Shown piece after piece: positions 8,340 to 17,092 of a stretch of 64,000 bases of DNA (within the stretch, counting starts at the first letter, position 1; each line of letters begins with the position of its first letter). The DNA comes from Candidatus Poribacteria bacterium (GTDB lineage Bacteria > Poribacteria > WGA-4E > WGA-3G): positions 248,001 to 312,000 of the forward strand of contig JAJECN010000022.1 in assembly GCA_022821965.1 (NCBI GenBank), written 5' to 3'. The notes under the pieces were generated by a model. It worked only from the letters and a program-made list of their open reading frames with translations, had not been told where the DNA came from and did not search any database. Both the position numbers and the translations under genes were made by a program.

Positions 8340-8891
8340 TTAGGTACCAAGGAGTTCCTGCTGTTCTGCGCCTGTCTCAGCAGATTCATCGACCTCTGCC
8401 ATTTCCTCTTCCACCTCTTCTTCTACCTCTTCCACCTCTTCTTCAGGCGCGAGTGCTTTCTGGAGGATAACAAGCGGTTTTTCAGAAAATCCCCAGTCTT
8501 TATATCGCTGGATGACATTCGTTTCTGAGGACGGGAGTTCAATTTCAAGGGTTTTCGCGCCGTCTCCAGCAGCGGTATCTTCAGCGGCTTTCATAAGGTG
8601 ATCTGCTACCCCTAACTGACGAAAGGGACCGGAGACAGCGAGGTTTCCAACTTCTGCGATGTCGGGATCGCTGGCGTTCCGCCTCACAGTAATCTGTCCA
8701 ATTGGATATCCACTGGCTTCCGCGACGAGTCGGTGTGTTCCACTATCCGCTTCTAAGTCGGCTTGCAGTTCTTCTGTAACTTCTGTTTCGGTTTTTTCAG
8801 GGAAACAATACGCGTGTAAATGTGCCGCATCATCTTCTTCAGCCGGGCGTACCTTGAGGGCACCGGTCAAGTCAAAGGCTTGATTTGCCAT
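8340..8891 (-). CDS. GNAT-family N-acetyltransferase with acidic tail
   Basis: This is 183 residues with AAGGAG before the ATG. Residues 12-140 form a GNAT fold: VRPAEEDDAAHLHAY at the start, AEVGNLAVSGPFRQLGVADHLM as the acetyl-CoA binding strand-helix (a degenerate R/Q-x-x-G-x-G/A), and NVIQRYKDWGFSEK near the end. The last 35 residues are almost all Glu, Val, Ala and Gln, an acidic low-complexity tail not needed for the fold. The acceptor is unknown. A promoter with 17-bp spacing lies about 110 bases upstream, so this is probably the first gene of the run that ends with trpF. Confidence 0.8.
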   Translation of the reverse strand: MANQAFDLTGALKVRPAEEDDAAHLHAYCFPEKTETEVTEELQADLEADSGTHRLVAEASGYPIGQITVRRNASDPDIAEVGNLAVSGPFRQLGVADHLMKAAEDTAAGDGAKTLEIELPSSETNVIQRYKDWGFSEKPLVILQKALAPEEEVEEVEEEVEEEMAEVDESAETGAEQQELLGT

Positions 8892-8998
8892 ATATGGTTC
8901 TCCTTTATTTTATTACCTTACTTAGGGGGTGCTGGTATCTTCGCACACTGAATGGCAATGCGTCTGGATAGCCAGTATTTACACCCATTTATTACACG

Positions 8999-9027
8999 AT
9001 TGTAATATAATTTATTTCACATTACAA
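8999..9027 (-). promoter_or_regulatory. Candidate sigma-70 promoter for the GNAT-trpF run
   Basis: On the minus strand TTGTAA (9027-9022) and TACAAT (9004-8999) are separated by 17 bases, upstream of the GNAT gene. Confidence 0.45.
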
Positions 9028-9063
9028 GCAATTTTCAGATCGTAACGCTCTGAAAGCAACTCA

Positions 9064-11526
9064 CTAAGAAAGCGGTGTTCGATTCTCTGCTTCAGCATCA
9101 TCGGAATTCTCAAGCGCAACAGGCGGGGGTTGTTCAATATCCACAATATCTTCTTCTGTCGTTCCATCAACCCCCTCTTGTCCAATGCGTAATTGTCGTT
9201 CCGCATCCACAACGTCCCTGTTAATCTTGGCAATACACCGGTTAAGTTTATCAACAAGCGTCGTGTGGCCAGCCATAGCACGGCGAATCTGACGGAGTTG
9301 ATCGATGACGAGTCGAAAGGACCGGACGAAATCACCGGCATCTAAACGGGCATATTTTTCGAGTCTATCAAAGTCACAACCACGACTCCACGCGAGCATC
9401 GCTGTACAAAGTCGAAGTTCTAACAAAGGTGTAACTTCGGTTACATTGTGCTGAACTTCTAAATATTGAATCAACGAAATTTCGGAACTAACCTCATAGA
9501 GGATATCTAACAAGCGGTCCTCCTTGAGGGGTTTAAAGTATCCATCTTTACGTGGTTCAGAGACAATCGCCACCATGAGACAGTTAATTTCGTCCTCCGT
9601 GAGCTTTTCAAAAAAACCGCTGAACAGGAGTTGGGTCAATAGAACCTCATACCCATAGATATGAGCGGCAGTACTCCCGCGTGGTAGAAGCGTTTGCGCT
9701 TCAATGTAGCCGAGTTCTTCAAGTACTTTAAGACGAGCTGCTATCTGCCGCCTTGGGTCATTCTCAATTAGCGTTGTTCTCTTTTTAAGTTTTTGAATCC
9801 GCTCTTCCGCTTTGCGAATAGCTTTATATCTTCCATTACATGTGGACAAGTGCTGGCATCCATCGCAAAGGCTCTGCTCGATATCCGCTTGAAAACGTTT
9901 AATTTTCTTGTGAAGGCTCTTCAACTTCTTAGTGCGTTCCGTTTTCCGCTTCTTCCCCCGCATTTTCGATTTAATCTGTGCCCTCTCTACATGCAAACGC
10001 TGAATATTTTTTTCATGATCCCGTTTGTGGCGATAATGCGTCTGAATTTGTTCGGTACCGTCAATACCATCGTGAATACATTCAGGTTTAGGTAGTGTCT
10101 GAAGTCTCTCGGTTTTTGTCTCAATTTCGTTGCTGAGGTTAGCGACCCGCCTGCGGTTTTGATGATTACTCAGACTCATCGTGTAGACATCGTAAATGTC
10201 ATCGCCATATTTCTGATAAAGATTGAGAATACTCGAATAGGAAAGATTAAACTGACTCTCTATAGGTTCTATCTTCTCAGAAACAACTCCTCGAATCTCA
10301 CCTGAATCGGCATAAGCGGGTTCAATTTGGGCATAGACATAACCGATGGTGTCAATACCGCGCCTGCCAGCGCGTCCAGCCATCTGGTGATATTCTCGTG
10401 CCTTGAGGTACCGAAATCCGATGCCATCAAATTTTTCGAGGCTGTCAAAAACTACTGAGCAGGCTGGCATATTAATACCAACAGCGAACGTTTCCGTGGT
10501 AAAGAGGAGTTGAATCAATCCAGAAGTAAACAACCTTTCAACAACCTCTTTAAGCGTCGGTAGCATGCCAGCGTGATGATAGGCAATCCCGCAGCTAACT
10601 AACCTACGAAATTCGGTAATCTTTTTTTCTTCAACAATGTCAAATTGGTGACAAAGCTCATCAAACTGCCTCAAAATCTGTGTTTTTTGTTTTTTATCAA
10701 GTAACTGTAGCTGCGATCCGTATACCAATGACTTAGCATTCTCTTCACAACCCTTGCGGCTAAAACAGAAATACAAGCAAGGTAACTGCTTTTTTCGACG
10801 AAGATGGGGAATAAGCTTTGTCTCTGTAAAATCAGGGGGAAGTGCTTGGGGCTTCTTATCATCAGGCGGATCAGATTTTCGTTGACGCGCATCGCGTTTC
10901 GATATATTGCGAAGGGCAGCGATATGCGCCACACTACCGACACCGTAATCTTTAAAATAGAGATGATGCTCCAACGGGACCGGACGTTCTAATTCTTCAA
11001 CGATCTCAATGTGAATATCGCGCACGCTCTGCATCCATTCTGTAAATGGATTAATGTTCGGGATCGTCGCACTCAGACAAACAAATTTGATATGTTGAGG
11101 TGCGAAGATGAGACTTTCTTCCCACACCGTGCCGCGCTCAATATCATTGATATAATGGATTTCGTCAAAGATGACGTAAGAGACATCTTGTAGCCTTTCA
11201 ATGTCGTCAAAGATGGTATTTCTAAAGATCTCCGTCGTCATCAACAAGACCTGAGCATACGGATTGAGTACGACATCGCCCGTGACAATACCAATCTTCT
11301 CCCCGTATTCGGCGTAAAAGTCCCTATATTTTTGGTTACTTAAGGCTTTGATCGGTGCGGTATAGATAACGCGGCGGTCTTCCTGAATGCACTTTTCGAC
11401 AGCGTACTCAGCGATGACAGTTTTACCTGCGCCTGTTGGTGCGGTGACAATCACCGAGGTATCCCGGTTAATCGCCGCTATGGCTTCCTCTTGAAACCGA
11501 TCCAGTTTTAAGCCCTTGTAAAGCAT
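9064..11526 (-). CDS. Ski2/Mtr4-like DExH-box helicase
   Basis: This is an 820-residue superfamily 2 helicase. Visible motifs are the Q-like LDRFQEEAI at the start, Walker A APTGAGKT at 29-36, DEIHYIND (motif II), CLSATIPN (motif III) and AGRAGRRGID (motif VI). The body after motif VI resembles the Ski2/Mtr4/HelY group, ATP-driven 3'-5' RNA or DNA unwinding enzymes. A highly basic coiled-coil region, about 470-590, contains C554, C557 and C563, a three-Cys cluster that may bind metal. No exoribonuclease or degradosome partner lies next to it. It is encoded upstream of the GNAT run with a 170-base gap. Confidence 0.85.
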   Translation of the reverse strand: MLYKGLKLDRFQEEAIAAINRDTSVIVTAPTGAGKTVIAEYAVEKCIQEDRRVIYTAPIKALSNQKYRDFYAEYGEKIGIVTGDVVLNPYAQVLLMTTEIFRNTIFDDIERLQDVSYVIFDEIHYINDIERGTVWEESLIFAPQHIKFVCLSATIPNINPFTEWMQSVRDIHIEIVEELERPVPLEHHLYFKDYGVGSVAHIAALRNISKRDARQRKSDPPDDKKPQALPPDFTETKLIPHLRRKKQLPCLYFCFSRKGCEENAKSLVYGSQLQLLDKKQKTQILRQFDELCHQFDIVEEKKITEFRRLVSCGIAYHHAGMLPTLKEVVERLFTSGLIQLLFTTETFAVGINMPACSVVFDSLEKFDGIGFRYLKAREYHQMAGRAGRRGIDTIGYVYAQIEPAYADSGEIRGVVSEKIEPIESQFNLSYSSILNLYQKYGDDIYDVYTMSLSNHQNRRRVANLSNEIETKTERLQTLPKPECIHDGIDGTEQIQTHYRHKRDHEKNIQRLHVERAQIKSKMRGKKRKTERTKKLKSLHKKIKRFQADIEQSLCDGCQHLSTCNGRYKAIRKAEERIQKLKKRTTLIENDPRRQIAARLKVLEELGYIEAQTLLPRGSTAAHIYGYEVLLTQLLFSGFFEKLTEDEINCLMVAIVSEPRKDGYFKPLKEDRLLDILYEVSSEISLIQYLEVQHNVTEVTPLLELRLCTAMLAWSRGCDFDRLEKYARLDAGDFVRSFRLVIDQLRQIRRAMAGHTTLVDKLNRCIAKINRDVVDAERQLRIGQEGVDGTTEEDIVDIEQPPPVALENSDDAEAENRTPLS

Positions 11527-11676
11527 TCAACTCCCCCTTGCACTCCAACCCCCTTCGCGTAACGTGTCGTCATCTGAGGCATAATGTTAGAAATAATTGT
11601 AATAGATACGTTACTTTTTGTCAAGCGCAATTTTTACTGGACACCTTTCAGTCAATGTTTCGTGTGCTGTTTAAAC

Positions 11677-11705
11677 TTGACATCCTCTGCTTCACATGTT
11701 ATTAT
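11677..11705 (+). promoter_or_regulatory. Strong sigma-70 promoter with extended -10
   Basis: TTGACA (11677-11682), a 17-base spacer and TATTAT (11700-11705) preceded by TGT. It lies about 50 bases before the Spy-like gene at 11758. Confidence 0.65.
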
Positions 11706-11757
11706 GGTATAGGCGTATCTAAACATGTTTCATATCTAAAGTCAGAGGTGAGAATTT

Positions 11758-12267
11758 ATGCAAAACGTCAAAGGGATACGAAACCAGCAAAGACATAACT
11801 GGGTAAAGCATATCTTGGGTATTCTGATATGTGTTTCGCTCTGTGGCGTTATCGCATGGGCACAAAAGAATGGCAGTGAAAACAAACAGGAGCAAACCCT
11901 CGCAGACCTCGGCGTAACAGAAGCACAGCAAACACAACTGAAAGCACTGTGGGATCTGAAACGGCAAAAATATATTCAAGCAGTTGATGACTTGAAAACC
12001 CTAAATCGATTTGCAAAGGATTCGCTTGCTGAAGACGCGGAAATCCAAGAAACTTTGGACAAATTTCGTGCAAAACGGACGGAAATACAGGAACAAATTG
12101 ATGGGATTGAGGAAGAGTTAATTCAGACTTTGCCGACACGTGCCCAACTTCATTTAACGCTTTTAGGTGTGCTGGATAATGGTATCCCGCGCAGAACCAC
12201 GAAGGCTCAAACTAACAAGAAGAGTGGCGAAGCACCTAAGCCATCTTCGGAGCAGCAGAGAAAATAA
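11758..12267 (+). CDS. Spy/CpxP-like periplasmic helical protein
   Basis: This is 169 residues with GAGGTGAG upstream of the ATG. Residues 17-36 are a signal peptide ending in AWAQ. The mature part is nearly all helix and highly charged: LGVTEAQQTQLKALWDLKR begins with the L-x-x-x-Q pattern of Spy/CpxP/ZraP proteins, and LPTRAQLHLTLLGVLDNGIP repeats the idea near the end. A Lys/Ser-rich tail follows. The family acts as ATP-independent periplasmic chaperones or stress/metal sensors. Sequence similarity in this family is loose, so the exact role is uncertain. Confidence 0.6.
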   Translation: MQNVKGIRNQQRHNWVKHILGILICVSLCGVIAWAQKNGSENKQEQTLADLGVTEAQQTQLKALWDLKRQKYIQAVDDLKTLNRFAKDSLAEDAEIQETLDKFRAKRTEIQEQIDGIEEELIQTLPTRAQLHLTLLGVLDNGIPRRTTKAQTNKKSGEAPKPSSEQQRK

Positions 12268-12273
12268 AAAAGG

Positions 12274-12346
<73 letters not shown>

Positions 12347-12363
12347 ACGCAAATATTGTGTTA

Positions 12364-12392
12364 ATTATACACTATATTTTCAGGGAATGCAA
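12364..12392 (-). promoter_or_regulatory. Promoter of tRNA-Ala
   Basis: On the minus strand TTGCAT (12392-12387), a 17-base spacer and TATAAT (12369-12364) end 17 bases before the tRNA 5' end. The -35 box overlaps an ATG at 12387 that would otherwise be a possible start of the next plus-strand gene, which argues for its later start. Confidence 0.65.
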
Positions 12393-12416
12393 GAAAAATT
12401 TACTTTTTTTGGAAAA

Positions 12417-13253
12417 ATGACAAAAAAATCGCAAACAGACCCATTTTTCTCCTTCGCGAACCTTGATACTGGCGAAACACAACTCGCAACAGGTGCCCTG
12501 CTTATTGCGCAAAGCGAGTATTGTGAACTGAATATTGAGAACTACCTCCAGCAACTGGATGAGATGGCAGAGGTCGTCCGAGAACGGATTCAAGAGGTAA
12601 CACTGCCTGAGCAACACATCGCTGAACTGAACCGTTACCTCTTTGAAGAAAAAGGGTTCACAGGAAATACCGATAACTATTACGCTTTAGGTAACAATTT
12701 TCTGAACTTTGTCATCGACAAAAAGACAGGTATTCCGATTACGCTGGGAGTTGTCTATATCGAAGTGGGTAGGCGCGCGGGTTTGCCGCTCGTCGGTGTC
12801 AATTTTCCAGGGCACTTTCTTGTGAAATACCAGTCTGAACATTTGGATATTCTGCTTGACGTATTTGAAAATGGGGCATTCATGACCGAGGATACGCTTC
12901 GGGCAAAACTCCAAGCAAATTTCGACGAAGTGGTATCATTAGAACCAAATATGTTAGCCGAAGCAACGGACAAGGAAATTTTAGCACGTATTCTGCGGAA
13001 TCTAACGCGTGCCTATACACTCCTTGAGAACTATGACAAGGCACTTACCGCGACTGAACGCATCACTTGGTTGCTGCCGAACGGCGCAGCCGATTACCGC
13101 CTGCTCGGTTATCTATACTATAAAAATCACGCATATAGTGAAGGTATCACAGCCTTTGAGAAGTACCTTCAACTTGCAGAAACACCACTGGATGCTACAG
13201 AAATCGAACGAAACATACAACATCTCGAAAAACTACTCTCGTGTCTGAATTAA
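12417..13253 (+). CDS. SirB1-like transglutaminase-fold protein with TPR
   Basis: This is about 278 residues from the ATG at 12417 (GGAAAA upstream); an earlier in-frame ATG at 12387 sits in the tRNA promoter and has a badly placed ribosome site. The first half has the SirB1 pattern: NYLQQLDEMAEVVRERI, YYALGNNFLNFVIDKKTGIP, ITLGVVYIEVGRRAGLPLVGVNFPGHFLVKY. The last 100 residues hold two TPR-like units (NLTRAYTLLENYDKALTATER and YRLLGYLYYKNHAYSEGITAFEKYL). SirB1-family proteins have a transglutaminase-like fold, but a clear Cys-His-Asp triad is not evident here, so enzyme activity is doubtful. The role is unknown. Confidence 0.78.
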   Translation: MTKKSQTDPFFSFANLDTGETQLATGALLIAQSEYCELNIENYLQQLDEMAEVVRERIQEVTLPEQHIAELNRYLFEEKGFTGNTDNYYALGNNFLNFVIDKKTGIPITLGVVYIEVGRRAGLPLVGVNFPGHFLVKYQSEHLDILLDVFENGAFMTEDTLRAKLQANFDEVVSLEPNMLAEATDKEILARILRNLTRAYTLLENYDKALTATERITWLLPNGAADYRLLGYLYYKNHAYSEGITAFEKYLQLAETPLDATEIERNIQHLEKLLSCLN

Positions 13254-13495
13254 GATCAGGACGACACACGCATTATCGCCCACAGAAAAATAGATATTCC
13301 GAAAAATACGACGCTTTTCCCCGGACGTGATATACTGAGTCCGGATATGTAATTGTTAGCGGATGCACGCTGTGAGGTAAATTCCTGCTTCCAAATCCGT
13401 AGCAGTCCGCAAAATGGATAGAGGCAAACACTGTATTTGAATTTCAGCGGTCTTTAGAAAAATCTCAACCCTAATTAACAATGGAGGAGACAATC

Positions 13496-14278
13496 ATGAA
13501 GGACCTGAAACACTGTGGCATCTGGGTGTGCTCGGTGCTGCTTCTGCTCAACGTATCAATACCGGTGTTTGGACAGGCAGAAAAGGCAGACACCCTTGTT
13601 GGACACTGGACCTTTGAGAAAGGTGTTGAACTGGAAGATATTACGGGAAACTTTGCCGACATTACACTCATGGGTGCTGAAATCAAGGATGGACAATTGA
13701 ATGTCGATCTCGGTAAGTGGGCAATCGCCAGTGGGTATGACGGGCCCGACATCGGAGAAAAGACTTTGGTGTCGTGGGCGATCATGGATGACCTTGACGT
13801 TCAGAAAGGCTCGATATTGACGATCGACCGCCTTTCCGATCCCACATTTGACGCGATTGTCTTTGGCGAACGCCAGCATCATCGTTGGATGGCAGGTAGT
13901 GGATGGTTTCACCGCACCAAGGACCCAGAGCCTGGGTTTGAGGAAAAGAAAGCAGGTGAGTTGATTATGATGGCGATCTCGTATGAAGATGATGGTGGAA
14001 CGGCGCGTGTGAGAATATATCGTAACGGGGACGAAATTGGCGATTACACATTTGGTCAATTTGTCACTTTTGACAATAACGATGCCGAGGCGATTTGGGG
14101 CAAGCGGCACGGCGGTTTGGGCGGCGGTCCCGGTGATCTTGACGCTCACATCGAAGATTCACGAATCTACGCCTCTGTGCTCAGTCAGGCAGAGATAAAA
14201 AAATTGCTGCCAGACACGCTTGATGTGGATGCCTCCGGCAAACTTGCCGCCACCTGGGCAAGGTTAAAAATGAAGTAG
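13496..14278 (+). CDS. Secreted LamG (concanavalin-A-like) domain protein
   Basis: This is 260 residues from the ATG at 13496 with a strong GGAGGAG upstream. A signal peptide of about 27 residues ends at VFGQA. The body is a lectin/glucanase-like beta sandwich: VGHWTFEKGVELEDITGN at the start, a central KTLVSWAIMDDL, and the closing HIEDSRIYASVLSQAEIKKLL, the usual last strands of LamG domains. The final 19 residues, with DVDASGKLAATWARLK, resemble the end of the LamG protein at 60870-61709. It is exported and probably binds glycans. A strong terminator follows. The 240 bases upstream (13254-13495) hold no gene that I can recognise. Confidence 0.75.
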   Translation: MKDLKHCGIWVCSVLLLLNVSIPVFGQAEKADTLVGHWTFEKGVELEDITGNFADITLMGAEIKDGQLNVDLGKWAIASGYDGPDIGEKTLVSWAIMDDLDVQKGSILTIDRLSDPTFDAIVFGERQHHRWMAGSGWFHRTKDPEPGFEEKKAGELIMMAISYEDDGGTARVRIYRNGDEIGDYTFGQFVTFDNNDAEAIWGKRHGGLGGGPGDLDAHIEDSRIYASVLSQAEIKKLLPDTLDVDASGKLAATWARLKMK

Positions 14279-14309
14279 ATGTTTGAAACGCTCGTTTTTG
14301 TGTTAGATT

Positions 14310-14334
14310 CCCGAAGGGTTTGAAACCCTTCGGG
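14310..14334 (+). terminator. Rho-independent terminator
   Basis: CCCGAAGGGTT (14310-14320) pairs perfectly with AACCCTTCGGG (14324-14334) over a TGA loop, followed by ATTTTC. It separates the LamG gene from tsaB. Confidence 0.75.
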
Positions 14335-14395
14335 ATTTTCACGAGAAAAATTACGCTTTATAATTCCAGAGGTTAGGGAACACGAAAATCGAAGG

Positions 14396-15076
14396 ATGAA
14401 AATCTTAGGTATTGATACGTCAACTCCCATCGGGAGCGTCGCCTTAATAGATGGTGAGAACTTAATCGCAGAACATACGCTCAATATTGTCCAAGCACAC
14501 TCCTCCAGACTCATGCCCGCTATGGATCGTGTCTTGAAATGGGGGAACATCACGGCAGATGCTTTAGACGGATGTGCTGTCGGTATTGGACCCGGATCGT
14601 TCACAGGTATCCGTATCGGCGTGGCGACGATCAAATCCCTCTGCTACGCTCTCGATAAACCAATTGTGGGAATTTCAACGCTGGAAGCAATCGCCTATAA
14701 CCTCCGATGGACAAATGGTGTTGTCTGTCCACTTCTTGATGCAAGACGGAGTGAAGTCTACGGCGCGATTTTTGATGGTGGGACCGAATGGCAACGCCTC
14801 AGTGATGACCTCTGTTTATCCATTGATGCTTTCCTTGACCATCTCAGCACACATATCTCTCCAAATTGTGCGCCTATTTTTGTCGGCGATGGTTTGGAAA
14901 TATACGGAGATGCAGTTCGTGAAAGACTCAGCGAGCATGTCCACTTTGCTGATGCTATTTTCAATGTCCCACGCGGTGCGACTATCGCTCACCTTGGGGC
15001 GCAATACCTACAGCACGGAGAAAGTGATAGCTACTGGACTTTGGTGCCAAATTATGTTAGAATTGGATTGTATTGA
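14396..15076 (+). CDS. tsaB: tRNA threonylcarbamoyladenosine biosynthesis protein TsaB
   Basis: This 226-residue protein has the TsaB hallmarks: ILGIDTSTPIGSVAL at the N-terminus, HSSRLMPAMDRVL, and GIGPGSFTGIRIGVATIKSL near 65-85. TsaB forms a complex with TsaD and TsaE to place threonylcarbamoyl on A37 of ANN-reading tRNAs, and is a structural partner rather than the catalyst. tsaE is present at 26446; tsaD and tsaC are not in the window. The ribosome site is GAAGG. It is followed by the small CopG-type gene. Confidence 0.92.
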   Translation: MKILGIDTSTPIGSVALIDGENLIAEHTLNIVQAHSSRLMPAMDRVLKWGNITADALDGCAVGIGPGSFTGIRIGVATIKSLCYALDKPIVGISTLEAIAYNLRWTNGVVCPLLDARRSEVYGAIFDGGTEWQRLSDDLCLSIDAFLDHLSTHISPNCAPIFVGDGLEIYGDAVRERLSEHVHFADAIFNVPRGATIAHLGAQYLQHGESDSYWTLVPNYVRIGLY

Positions 15077-15144
15077 GAATAAACATCTGGTTGGTAGTAG
15101 GGCAATTCATTGTCCCGTGTGTTTGACTTTAGGAGGCACAGAAG

Positions 15145-15408
15145 ATGAAAGCGTTGCAGGTACCCGAGTTTTCAACCTATGAAGAGGAGGCTGATTTCTG
15201 GGATAACTTAGATACCGCCGATTTGATGGAAGACGATGACCAGTGGTTTCACTTTGAAACATTACACAAGCGGGCGATTCGTGTCGCAATTCTTCCCGAA
15301 ATCGCTGAAGAACTCAGTCAAAAAGCACAAGCGCAAGGGGTATCAATTGAAACTTTAGTGAATACCGTTTTGATCGAACATGTACGGGAATCAACGTTGT
15401 CGCATTAG
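15145..15408 (+). CDS. CopG-type antitoxin-like protein, no toxin beside it
   Basis: This is an 87-residue acidic protein with AGGAGG upstream. Its start, VPEFSTYEEEADFWDNLDTADL, matches the CopG_antitoxin pattern of antitoxins found with BrnT-like toxins. The C-terminal half (RVAILPEIAEELSQKAQAQGVSIETLVNTVLIEHV) is a ribbon-helix-helix DNA-binding segment. The expected toxin is absent on either side: tsaB precedes it and a flippase starts at the very next base. It may be a solitary regulator or the remnant of a toxin-antitoxin pair. Confidence 0.7.
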   Translation: MKALQVPEFSTYEEEADFWDNLDTADLMEDDDQWFHFETLHKRAIRVAILPEIAEELSQKAQAQGVSIETLVNTVLIEHVRESTLSH

Positions 15409-16839
15409 ATGAACCGCATCTTTAAAAACACGTCCAGCCTTTTTAGTGCACACCTTATCGGCCGCCTCGGCTCACTCGTGATAACAGTTTGGCTCATGCC
15501 GCGTTATTTCTCAGAAAGTGAGTTCGGCGGTTATTTTGTTGCAATCGCGCTCACCAATCTGGTGGCAAGCCTGACAGAACTCGGCATACAAAACCCGCTC
15601 ATCCGAGAGATGACGTTGCATCTGCAACAGACGAAGCAGTATCTCGGCAACGCGCTTATCGTGCGCTGTATCCTGTCAATCATCGCTTATGGCATCATGA
15701 TTGTCAGCGGTATATACCTCTATACCCCGATCATCGTAGAGATGATAGTGTTCTTAGGCCTCGCAGAGATTGCGAATTCCTTAGCGCAATTATACAGATG
15801 CGTCTTTCGGGCACACGAGGAGATGAAATATGAAGCCTTGACCGTAATAGCCGAGCGCGCTGGGTTTCTCTTAATCGGTGGTGGCGCGATTCTGTTTGAC
15901 TACGGACTGGTGGCTGTCTGTCAAGCAACGTTGATAGCGAGTTGTATTAACCTGATTTTGAGCGTTGGATTTACCCGATACCGCTTCACTCCCCTCCGTT
16001 TTCAACCGAGTCGAGAGATTGTGAGGGTGCTGATGCAGCAAGCGCTCCCGTTTGCAATCGGTAACCTTTTCAACCTACTCTATTTCCGTGTGGATGCGAT
16101 TCTGTTGTCAAAACTGAGTCCAGATGGGGTAGATGCCAATGCGTGGTACGGCTTAGCGTATACGATCGTCAATGCGTTCACGATTCTACCGGGAGCGTTT
16201 ATGATGGGTGCGATGTTCCCCGTCCTGTCTCGTGCTTATGAAAGGGAAAAAGGGAGATTTCCGGGGGCATATACGTTCGGTACGCGATGGATGGTTCTGA
16301 GTGGACTTCCGCTCGCGGTTGGGCTTTCGACACTATCTCCCCAAATTACAGCGGTGCTTCTTCCGACCTATACACCGGACGAATTAAATAGAGTGGCAAA
16401 AGCACTGCAATGGCTCAGTTGGGCAGGCGGACTCATCTTCATAACAACAGCGGTACTGGCGGTGCTTCGGGCAACAGACAAACGCCGTGCTTTTTCGGTC
16501 CTCATGGGGGCAACTGCGCTTTTGAACATCTGTCTGAATCTATATCTGATTCCGCGTTCCAGCCACGTCGGGGCAGCAATAGCAATGGTTATAAGTGAGG
16601 CATTTCTACTCATCTTTGGGATCGGCTATATCTCAAGGAACATTGTCAAATTCCGAGAAACGCCTCTCATATTCCGCACGCTTTTGAAAGCAGTCATTCT
16701 CTCTGGTGTGATGGGCATCGGTTTGACACTACTGAAGGGCTTTCTGTCGATTTGGGTGTTGATTCCGTTAGCGATGTTGTTCTATGGCGGGGGAATTACT
16801 ATTTTAGGGGAATTCCGAGCGAGACTTCGGTTTGATTAA
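15409..16839 (+). CDS. Oligosaccharide flippase (Wzx/MOP-type)
   Basis: This 476-residue protein has twelve to fourteen hydrophobic helices, beginning LFSAHLIGRLGSLVITVWLMPRYF, the usual first helix of polysaccharide flippases with the RYFSESEFGGYF motif. Later segments include LFNLLYFRVDAILLSKL and a C-terminal row of helices ending in LGEFRARLRF. Such proteins move lipid-linked sugar units across the inner membrane. The ATG directly follows the stop of the antitoxin-like gene with no spacer, so translation is probably coupled. The glycosyltransferase at 26903 is not adjacent, so no complete polymer cluster is visible. Confidence 0.85.
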   Translation: MNRIFKNTSSLFSAHLIGRLGSLVITVWLMPRYFSESEFGGYFVAIALTNLVASLTELGIQNPLIREMTLHLQQTKQYLGNALIVRCILSIIAYGIMIVSGIYLYTPIIVEMIVFLGLAEIANSLAQLYRCVFRAHEEMKYEALTVIAERAGFLLIGGGAILFDYGLVAVCQATLIASCINLILSVGFTRYRFTPLRFQPSREIVRVLMQQALPFAIGNLFNLLYFRVDAILLSKLSPDGVDANAWYGLAYTIVNAFTILPGAFMMGAMFPVLSRAYEREKGRFPGAYTFGTRWMVLSGLPLAVGLSTLSPQITAVLLPTYTPDELNRVAKALQWLSWAGGLIFITTAVLAVLRATDKRRAFSVLMGATALLNICLNLYLIPRSSHVGAAIAMVISEAFLLIFGIGYISRNIVKFRETPLIFRTLLKAVILSGVMGIGLTLLKGFLSIWVLIPLAMLFYGGGITILGEFRARLRFD

Positions 16840-16880
16840 TGTGATCTCAAATAAGAATTCAGAGAAAACTTATAGGTATA

Positions 16881-16960
16881 AAATGCCGCCCCTACGGGGC
16901 TGAAAGGTGGAGAAGGAACACCTTTCTATAAAGATATCGTCCCTACAGGACTAAAGAGGC
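16881..16960. repeat. Pair of CCCTAC hairpins (dispersed repeat)
   Basis: GCCCC-TAC-GGGGC (16888-16900) and GTCC-CTACA-GGAC (16939-16951) are two short hairpins embedded in related text (TAAA-ATGCCGCC and AAAG-ATATCGTC). They lie in the 253-base gap after the flippase. Similar CCCTACGGGG hairpins are common intergenic repeats in environmental bacteria. Confidence 0.5.
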
Positions 16961-17092
16961 GAACGCTACAATAAACTTACAATCAACAAAACAGAGTGAA
17001 ACTATGAGATTAGGACACCTTGTCCACCGTAGCAAGACAGTTTCTCATCTACAGTTCACCGGAATGTTTACTTATTACCCGAACCTATACAC

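Noticed and set aside
12387-12416. Earlier ATG for the SirB1-like gene
   Set aside because: It overlaps the -35 box of the tRNA-Ala promoter and its purine run is too close to the ATG.
13556-14149. Long minus-strand open frame under the LamG gene
   Set aside because: Antisense to a gene with signal peptide and LamG motifs; no start context and no family match.
14574-15182. 202-codon plus-strand frame overlapping tsaB
   Set aside because: It is a shifted reading of tsaB, whose motifs are complete in the other frame.
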